Of a stretch of DNA of 6,486 bases, positions 1-4,604 are shown one piece after another. Numbering within the stretch: the first letter of the stretch is position 1; each line of letters starts with the position of its first letter. A program made the position numbers and the translations under genes. The stretch covers positions 1 through 6,486 of the forward strand of contig JADGQU010000140.1 of the NCBI GenBank assembly GCA_017881545.1. Direction: 5' to 3'. This DNA is from Gemmatimonadaceae bacterium (GTDB lineage: Bacteria > Gemmatimonadota > Gemmatimonadetes > Gemmatimonadales > Gemmatimonadaceae). Under the pieces are notes generated by a model, which worked only from the letters and a program-made list of their open reading frames with translations, had not been told where the DNA came from and made no database searches.

Positions 1-1
1 G

Positions 2-595
2 TACCGCTCGTTTTTCTTTCCGTTTCTTGTCTTGAGTGCGATCACCGTTCCCTGTTGGTTGGTCTTTCGGCTGTACCGCCTTCGGACTCCCGGGCACCGC
101 CTGTCGTTCCACCGCGAAATCCTGCTCCTGACCTTCGTCGTCTATCTCTCCGGCCTTGCCACTGCTACGCTCCTCCCCAACCGTAATTCGCGCTTGGCTG
201 CCGAGGCTGCGGTGGGAATTGAGCTCCATCCCAATCTGGCATCGCTGACCTGTTCTTCCGCGAGCCTGCCCAGGGGTTCGACCGCGCAAGCGTTCTGCGT
301 GCATAACGCACGAGGCAATGTTATGCTCTTTTTCCCGCTCGGCATCTTGATCCCTCTGGTCTGGAGGCGTCTTCGCTTCTGGAGGGGGATACAAATCGCG
401 ATTGCTCTTTCATCCAGCATCGAACTCGTTCAGTACCTTTCGAGGGCATGGATCAATCGATCTGCAGACGTCAACGATGTTGTCCTGAACGTTTTCGGGG
501 CGAGTCTCGGCTTGGGACTCGTGTTTCTGCTGCGGTTGCGCCAGGGGACCCAGAGAGCGTCCATTATTCCACCAGCGAATGAAAAGATTCAGTGA
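2..595 (+). CDS. VanZ-like membrane protein, 5' partial
   Basis: A small integral membrane protein of the VanZ family; the namesake raises teicoplanin resistance in enterococci, but most relatives have no known function. The frame is open from base 2. A TTG at 32 could start a 187-residue protein, but it has no Shine-Dalgarno sequence, and the codons before it encode hydrophobic residues (SFFFPFLVL) that complete a first membrane helix, so the true start is probably upstream of the window. Numbering from base 32, hydrophobic segments lie near residues 1-13, 30-48, 96-111, 119-135 and 150-168. Family motifs are visible: GNVMLFFPLG (95-104), SSIELVQ (128-134), then R143, D146, D149, N153 and G156 before the last helix. 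The 50-90 loop has two cysteines (C74, C89) and is probably extracytoplasmic. The 3' end overlaps the next gene by 17 bases. Family assignment is secure; function is not. Confidence 0.82.
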   Translation, partial: YRSFFFPFLVLSAITVPCWLVFRLYRLRTPGHRLSFHREILLLTFVVYLSGLATATLLPNRNSRLAAEAAVGIELHPNLASLTCSSASLPRGSTAQAFCVHNARGNVMLFFPLGILIPLVWRRLRFWRGIQIAIALSSSIELVQYLSRAWINRSADVNDVVLNVFGASLGLGLVFLLRLRQGTQRASIIPPANEKIQ

Positions 596-1226
596 TCGGA
601 TTCCGCACATCCTGCTCGCCGCCTACGTGGTTCTTTTCATCTGGGGCGCGATCGCTCCGTACGACCGTACTGTATGGTGGGTGGAGAACATCCCCATCGT
701 TCTGGTCGTGGTCACCCTCGTCGTTCTGTACATGCGCGGCGTGAGGTTCTCCGCCCTTGCCTACATTCTGATGTCGATCCTTCCGTATTTGCACACGATC
801 GGAGGGCACTACACATTCGAGCGCGTGCCGTTCGACTGGTTCAGCCGCGCCTTCGGGTTCGAGCGGAATATGTACGACCGGATCGGCCACTTCAGCGTGG
901 GATTCTACGCGTTCGGCATCGCCGAATACCTGATTGTCAGGAAGCGGATGAGCGTGGCGATGGCATGTCTATTCGCCCTGTTCGCGATCAGCTTCGTCGC
1001 GATGTCATACGAGCTGATCGAATGGGTATATGCCGCCTATGGTGGCAACGCCCAAGCGGGGGCGGACTTTCTGGGCAGCCAGGGTGACATCTGGGACGCG
1101 CAGAAGGACATGCTGATGGACACATTGGGCGCGGTCGCGTCCATCCTGTTGTATCTCGTGCTCCGCAGGCAAGCCAGTTTCGCCGCAATTGGTGGTAACG
1201 TGCTTGCAGATGAATCAGGGCGTTAG
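579..1226 (+). CDS. yjdF: DUF2238 inner membrane protein, YjdF-like
   Basis: A 215-residue polytopic membrane protein of the DUF2238 family (Escherichia coli YjdF), close to the usual length of about 210. No biochemical role is established. About six hydrophobic segments lie near residues 10-28, 36-53, 57-73, 103-120, 125-147 and 182-197. The conserved blocks are clear: HTIGGHYTFERVP (72-84), RNMYDRIGHFSVGF (96-109), YELIEW (144-149), and an acidic block from G161 to A185 that includes FLGSQGDIWDAQKDM and ends DTLGA. The many invariant His, Asp and Glu residues near membrane faces suggest a catalytic or ion/lipid-handling site, but that is inference. The ATG lies inside the end of the VanZ-like gene (17-base overlap, different frame) and has no clear Shine-Dalgarno sequence, so translational coupling is likely. 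The gene next to it carries a similar C-terminal motif. Confidence 0.88.
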   Translation: MKRFSDRIPHILLAAYVVLFIWGAIAPYDRTVWWVENIPIVLVVVTLVVLYMRGVRFSALAYILMSILPYLHTIGGHYTFERVPFDWFSRAFGFERNMYDRIGHFSVGFYAFGIAEYLIVRKRMSVAMACLFALFAISFVAMSYELIEWVYAAYGGNAQAGADFLGSQGDIWDAQKDMLMDTLGAVASILLYLVLRRQASFAAIGGNVLADESGR

Positions 1227-1258
1227 GCGGACGGACAACCACAATCTTCCGGTTACTC

Positions 1259-1444
1259 ATGCGCATCGTATTGAACGTCTTGGGTGTCTTGTGTCTGCTC
1301 ATGGGATCGATCTGGATTCTTCAGGGAATCAACATCCTTCCGGGCAGCTTCATGACTGGCCAAACGAAGTGGGCCATCTACGGCTGCCTCCTGGCGGCCG
1401 CAGGCATCGGCCTGTTGATCTCGGCTAACCGTCGCCGAGTCTGA
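1259..1444 (+). CDS. Small two-helix membrane protein, 61 aa
   Basis: A short conserved hypothetical protein with no assigned function. Helix 1 covers about residues 3-20 (IVLNVLGVLCLLMGSIWI). A short loop carries the most family-like stretch, LQGINILPGSFMTGQTKW (21-38). Helix 2 covers about 39-55, and the protein ends in the basic tail NRRRV. By the positive-inside rule the C-terminus would be cytoplasmic, giving a hairpin with both ends inside. Small proteins with this LQGIN-LPGSFMTG loop are, to my recollection, widespread in Proteobacteria and other phyla, which argues that this is a real gene and not a chance frame. It starts 32 bases after the DUF2238 stop on the same strand, so it probably belongs to the same transcript. 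No strong ribosome binding site is visible. An overlapping frame at 1189-1428 is a shadow. Confidence 0.75.
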   Translation: MRIVLNVLGVLCLLMGSIWILQGINILPGSFMTGQTKWAIYGCLLAAAGIGLLISANRRRV

Positions 1445-1529
1445 ATCAAAGCGGTAGCGCCGAACGATCGCTGTCGACGATTCTCATGCGCGAAATCCAC
1501 GGCGATCAGTAGTCGTCAGCGTTAGAGAC
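1445..1529. other. Convergent intergenic gap
   Basis: Eighty-five bases separate the stops of two convergent transcripts, where terminators would be expected. I see only a weak inverted repeat, GATCGC at 1466-1471 pairing with GCGATC at 1502-1507 across a 30-base loop, and no T-run on either strand. No intrinsic terminator can be called. Termination may be Rho-dependent, or the transcripts may overlap. Confidence 0.5.
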
Positions 1530-2420
1530 TCACGCCCATTGCACGAGATAGTCGGGCAGGTTCATGACAGCGCCAGCCTGCGAGCACACGAACGACGCGA
1601 CGGCGTTGGCGTGCCGATTTATCTCGGCCAGTGGGAGCCCACGCAGGAAATCGGGAACGAGTGTCGCCGTGAACGCGTCTCCGGCTCCAACCGTGTCGAC
1701 GATCTTCGCTGGAACCGCGGGGCATGTCGACTCCTCGTTGCCGGCAATCAACAGGGCACCATCAGCGCCGCAGGTCAGCGCCGCAAGACGGAAACCATAG
1801 CGCTCCACGAGCTCTCTCAGCATCTGTCGGGGCGTTGAGCCTCCGATCTCGCAAAGCCGCGCGACTATTGGAAGCTCGTCCTCGTTCAGCTTTACCGCCG
1901 AAGCGATCTCCAACGATGATTGGATGGTCGCCTGATCGAAGAAGTGCTGCCGGAGATTCACGTCGAACATGCGTAATGCTGCCGGCCGTGTCGTCCGTAC
2001 GAAGCGCTGAATTGTTGCGCGCGATGTCGGGGAGCGCTGTCCGAGCGTGCCGAAGCAGACAGCGTCACACCGAAGGGCGAGGGACTCGAGCGCGATGGAC
2101 CCCTCGAGATGATCCCAGGCAGAATCGGCCGCAAATCGGTAGCTCGCGCGACCCGAGGGATCGAGCGTGACCACCACCTGTCCCGTGTCGTGATCTCGAT
2201 CCCGCGCCATGGTTCCGCATCGTACGCCCGCGGTCTCAAGAGTGGCGAGCGCGCGGTCGCCGAGCTCGTCGACGCCAACCGCGCTCGCCATCCACGCTTC
2301 GGCACCGAGCGCGGCGGCATGAGAGGCGAAGTTCGCGGGCGCCCCGCCAAAGCGTGCGGCATCCGGATAGACGTCCCACAGCACTTCGCCGATTCCCGCG
2401 ATCACCAGCTGACGCGTCAT
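1530..2420 (-). CDS. PfkB-family sugar kinase, probable fructokinase
   Basis: A cytoplasmic ATP-dependent sugar kinase of the ribokinase/PfkB family, 296 residues, a normal full length. It opens with GEVLWDVYPD (11-20), where D17 is in the position expected to bind sugar. PfkB signature 1 is GGAPANFASHAAALG (25-39). DVNLRQ (153-158), KLNEDEL (177-183) and LTCGADGALL (215-224) follow. Signature 2, DTVGAGDAFTA (242-252), supplies the anion hole and catalytic base D248. Nothing essential is missing. The GEVLWD plus GGAPANF style resembles fructokinases more than ribokinases or adenosine kinases. Together with the coupled porter upstream this suggests fructose to fructose phosphate, but another hexose, or 2-keto-3-deoxygluconate, cannot be excluded. 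Its start codon overlaps the porter stop (ATGA), so it is the second gene of a two-gene operon. Confidence 0.9.
   Translation of the reverse strand: MTRQLVIAGIGEVLWDVYPDAARFGGAPANFASHAAALGAEAWMASAVGVDELGDRALATLETAGVRCGTMARDRDHDTGQVVVTLDPSGRASYRFAADSAWDHLEGSIALESLALRCDAVCFGTLGQRSPTSRATIQRFVRTTRPAALRMFDVNLRQHFFDQATIQSSLEIASAVKLNEDELPIVARLCEIGGSTPRQMLRELVERYGFRLAALTCGADGALLIAGNEESTCPAVPAKIVDTVGAGDAFTATLVPDFLRGLPLAEINRHANAVASFVCSQAGAVMNLPDYLVQWA
2417..2420 (-). other. ATGA stop/start overlap of porter and kinase
   Basis: Read on the minus strand, the kinase ATG (2420-2418) and the porter TGA (2419-2417) share bases. A GAGGT sits directly before the ATG, too close for an ideal ribosome binding site. 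This arrangement is typical of termination-reinitiation, which would keep the two proteins in a fixed ratio and supports one transcript. Confidence 0.85.
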
Positions 2421-3745
2421 ACCTCAACGCCGAGTTGCCGCTGAATCTCTTCGAGAGACCTGCCTTTGGTTTCTGGCACCATCGCGCGCACCCAGACGAG
2501 CTGCAGGGCCATCATTCCGCAGAAAAAGAGGAAGATGTAGCCGGGTGCAAAGGTGCTGACGAGCGCGGGAAAGAACGTGGTTATCAGCGCGGCGAAAACC
2601 CAATGTGTCGCGCTGCCGAGCGACTGGCCCGCTGCCCGGTACTGGTTCGGGAAGATCTCGGAGATCAAAACCCAGATCACCGTGCCCTGGCCGACAGAGT
2701 GAGCCGCGATGAAAGCAAAAATGCAGAGCGGCACGATGGAGTAGTGGTGGGTGAAGAACCCCCACGCGCAAAGCCCCAGCGACGCGATATAGCCATATGA
2801 CCCGATCGTCAGCAACGTGCGGCGGCCCAGGCGGTCGATGAGCCAGAGGCCAACGAAGGTGAAGATGAGATTGGTGATGCCGATGCCGACGGACTGGAGG
2901 AGAGCCGCGCGCGCGCCGAGTCCCGTCATCTCGAAGATGCGCGGCGCGAAGTAGAGGATGGCGTTGATGCCTGACATCTGATTGAAAAATGCGACGAGAA
3001 ATGCGAGGCTGATCGGAACGCGCAGTCGCATCGACCAGAACCCTTTGGCGCTCTGCTTCTCGGAGGATGCCGCGACGATTTCTGCCGCTTGCCGATCGAG
3101 CTCCTGGGGTGACGCGTCCGGCTGAATGAGACCGAGAACTCTCAATCCGTTCGCGCGATCTCCCTTGCGAGTCAGCAGCCAGCGTGGACTCTCCGGAATG
3201 CCGAAGCACAGCAATGTGTACGCGATGGACGGGAATACGGCGACGCCGAGCATCCACCGCCAGGCGTTGTCGCCGATATTGGCGAGGAGCGCGTTCGAGA
3301 GGAACGCGACGACAATGCCGAAGACGATGTTGAACTGGAACATTCCGGCGAGTCGTCCCCGATGAGCGGGCGGCGCGATCTCGGCGATGTACATCGGTGC
3401 GACGACGGTCGACACTCCGATACCGATGCCGCCGAGGAACCTCGCGGCGATGAAGGTCTGGACGTCGGGCGCCATCGCCGATCCGATTGCGGAGACGATG
3501 TAGAGCACGCCGATCCAGAGGAGGGTGGGCTTGCGTCCGAACCGATCGGCAGGGAACCCCCCGGTGAGCGAGCCGATCACGGTGCCGTAGAGAGCGGCGG
3601 CGAGCGCGACTCCGTGCACAGCGGGGCTCAGGTGCCAGAGAGCCTGGATGCGCTGTTCGGCGCCGGAGATGACGACGGTGTCGAATCCGAAAAGAAATCC
3701 GGCGAGCGCAGAGGTGATCGCCCAGTAGAGGAGTCGTCGATTCAT
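2417..3745 (-). CDS. MFS sugar porter family transporter
   Basis: A 12-helix inner-membrane sugar transporter of the major facilitator sugar porter family (relatives: XylE, GLUTs), 442 residues, full length. Most are proton symporters. Motifs in order: GFDTVVISG (20-28) in helix 1; GGFPADRFGRKP (62-73) in loop 2-3; RFLGGIGIGVS (102-112); PMYIAEIAPPAHRGRL (117-132); PESPRWLL (184-191) after helix 6; NQMSGINAILYFAP (255-268) in helix 7, where Q256 and N261 match sugar-binding positions and N255 replaces the first Q of the usual QQ pair; DRLGRR (304-309), the repeat of the loop 2-3 motif; GQGTVIWVLISEIFPNQ (352-368) in helix 10; and PETKGRSLEEI (424-434) at the C-terminus. The QG-VIWV-SEIFP form is one I associate with fructose/glucose porters encoded beside fructokinases. 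The coupled kinase supports a hexose, perhaps fructose; the substrate is inferred. Confidence 0.93.
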   Translation of the reverse strand: MNRRLLYWAITSALAGFLFGFDTVVISGAEQRIQALWHLSPAVHGVALAAALYGTVIGSLTGGFPADRFGRKPTLLWIGVLYIVSAIGSAMAPDVQTFIAARFLGGIGIGVSTVVAPMYIAEIAPPAHRGRLAGMFQFNIVFGIVVAFLSNALLANIGDNAWRWMLGVAVFPSIAYTLLCFGIPESPRWLLTRKGDRANGLRVLGLIQPDASPQELDRQAAEIVAASSEKQSAKGFWSMRLRVPISLAFLVAFFNQMSGINAILYFAPRIFEMTGLGARAALLQSVGIGITNLIFTFVGLWLIDRLGRRTLLTIGSYGYIASLGLCAWGFFTHHYSIVPLCIFAFIAAHSVGQGTVIWVLISEIFPNQYRAAGQSLGSATHWVFAALITTFFPALVSTFAPGYIFLFFCGMMALQLVWVRAMVPETKGRSLEEIQRQLGVEV

Positions 3746-3754
3746 CGGTTATGT

Positions 3755-3768
3755 CTCACGCGTATGAG
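3755..3768. promoter_or_regulatory. Possible operator palindrome before sugar porter
   Basis: CTCACGCGTATGAG is a 14-base imperfect palindrome with matching 4-base arms (CTCA/TGAG) and a central CG, ending 10 bases upstream of the porter start. LacI-family operators share a central CG and similar size, though the arms here are not the common consensus. Its position would block transcription or overlap the leader of the sugar operon. It could equally be chance in GC-rich DNA. Confidence 0.22.
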
Positions 3769-3809
3769 GGCTTGGCGTTTCCCTGGCGCAAAAGATGGCA
3801 GAATAGTCA

Positions 3810-3821
3810 GGCGATGTCGCC
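3810..3821. promoter_or_regulatory. Possible operator palindrome in divergent gap
   Basis: GGCGATGTCGCC has 5-base perfect arms (GGCGA/TCGCC) around a non-matching TG. It lies 45 bases before the DUF305 ATG and 64 bases before the porter ATG, so it could serve either promoter. No regulator gene is visible in the window and no second copy was noticed. Confidence 0.2.
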
Positions 3822-3866
3822 CCCGGTTCTGGTGGCGACTCAATTCAGGCGTTATCCTCGTCTGCA

Positions 3867-4541
3867 ATGAGAATCGCCCCCAGAATGACTTCCGTGTTGT
3901 TGCTCGTCCTCGTCGCGGCCTGCGCCAGCGGGACTCGAGCCGAGAGCCAGACATCGGCGCCAGCACCCATCGCCAGCGGCACGCGCGCGAGTGCGACCGA
4001 CACTTCCGTCGATGCCCAGCACGCCTATACGGCGGCGGACATCCATTTCATGGACGGCATGATCTCCCACCATGCCCAAGCGCTGGTCATGGCGGGCTGG
4101 GCAGCGTCGCACGGCGCCAGTCCCTCCGTGCTGACTCTCACCGCGCGGATCACCAACGCCCAGCAGGACGAGATCACAGGCATGCAGAAGTGGCTCCGCG
4201 ATCGCCACCAGCCGGTGCCCGAACCGAACCCGCACGGGATGATGATGAAGATGGACGGCGTGGAGCACGAGATGCTGATGCCGGGCATGCTCACCGAGTC
4301 CCAGTTGAAACAACTCGACGCGGCGCGCGGTAAGGAGTTTGACCAACTATTCCTCACCTTCATGATTCAGCACCATCAGGGAGCGGTCACCATGGTGAAG
4401 GACCTGTTCGGCACGTACGGAGCCGCGCAGGACATTACAGTCTTCAAGCTCGCCTCGGACATCAGCGCGGATCAGACGACCGAGATCGAACGGATGCAGA
4501 AAATGCTCGCGTCGGTGATATTCGGCGCCACCGTACAATAG
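3867..4541 (+). CDS. DUF305 lipoprotein, His/Met-rich
   Basis: An exported 224-residue protein of the DUF305 family, which includes copper-binding periplasmic proteins such as cyanobacterial CopM. The N-terminus is a lipoprotein signal: R2 and R6, hydrophobic 8-18, lipobox VAAC with C19 as the likely lipidated residue. An Ala/Ser/Thr linker (20-50) follows. The core holds two matching motifs: FMDGMISHHAQALVM (61-75) and FLTFMIQHHQGAVTM (162-176), both of the form MI-HH-x5-M, the internal duplication typical of the family. Between them is a Met/His-rich stretch, HGMMMKMDGVEHEMLMPGM (123-141). These side chains suit copper or another soft metal, which is inference. The start at 3867 is preferred over the ATG at 3885 because it supplies the basic n-region, although no Shine-Dalgarno is visible. 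It is followed after 63 bases by the propeller lipoprotein on the same strand. Confidence 0.9.
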   Translation: MRIAPRMTSVLLLVLVAACASGTRAESQTSAPAPIASGTRASATDTSVDAQHAYTAADIHFMDGMISHHAQALVMAGWAASHGASPSVLTLTARITNAQQDEITGMQKWLRDRHQPVPEPNPHGMMMKMDGVEHEMLMPGMLTESQLKQLDAARGKEFDQLFLTFMIQHHQGAVTMVKDLFGTYGAAQDITVFKLASDISADQTTEIERMQKMLASVIFGATVQ

Positions 4542-4604
4542 AAGAACCTGTAGTTAGGAACTGTAGCCGCGACCCAGCATCATCCACGTTCAGAGGAACT
4601 CACA
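4542..4604 (+). other. Short spacer between the lipoprotein genes
   Basis: Sixty-three bases with no terminator-like hairpin. CTGTAG occurs twice (4548-4553 and 4561-4566), probably by chance. The absence of a terminator favours read-through from the DUF305 gene into the next one. Confidence 0.5.
4592..4597 (+). promoter_or_regulatory. Ribosome binding site AGAGGA
   Basis: AGAGGA lies 7 bases before the ATG at 4605, an ideal Shine-Dalgarno position. It decides the start of the propeller gene over the in-frame ATG at 4644, and it supports the plus strand as coding here. It is the clearest ribosome binding site in the window. Confidence 0.75.

Larger units (their letters stand above)
3746..3866. 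promoter_or_regulatory. Divergent intergenic region, probable promoters both ways
   Basis: This 121-base gap separates the start of the sugar operon (minus) from the start of the DUF305 gene (plus), so both promoters should lie here. No good -35/-10 pair is evident. The best minus-strand -10 candidate is TATTCT (3806-3801), without a matching -35. On the plus strand TATCCT (3853-3858) is weak and very close to the ATG. Two short imperfect palindromes, listed separately, are possible operators. A plus-strand frame that reads across this gap (3362-4333) is a shadow. Confidence 0.5.

Noticed and set aside
32..34. TTG as the start codon of the VanZ-like gene
   Set aside because: No ribosome binding site, and the frame stays open to base 2 with hydrophobic codons completing the first helix, so a start outside the window is more likely.
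1466..1507. GATCGC/GCGATC inverted repeat as a terminator
   Set aside because: Only 6 base pairs with a 30-base loop and no T-run on either strand.
2424..3257. 277-codon minus-strand frame inside the porter gene
   Set aside because: Same-strand alternative frame of the well-supported MFS gene; Arg/His-rich and without motifs.
3362..4333. 323-codon plus-strand open frame
   Set aside because: It runs antisense through the sugar porter, across the divergent gap, and out of frame through the DUF305 gene; the translation is Arg/Asp-rich low-complexity sequence.
4548..4566. CTGTAG direct repeat as a regulatory element
   Set aside because: Only 6 bases, two copies, in a short spacer; expected by chance.
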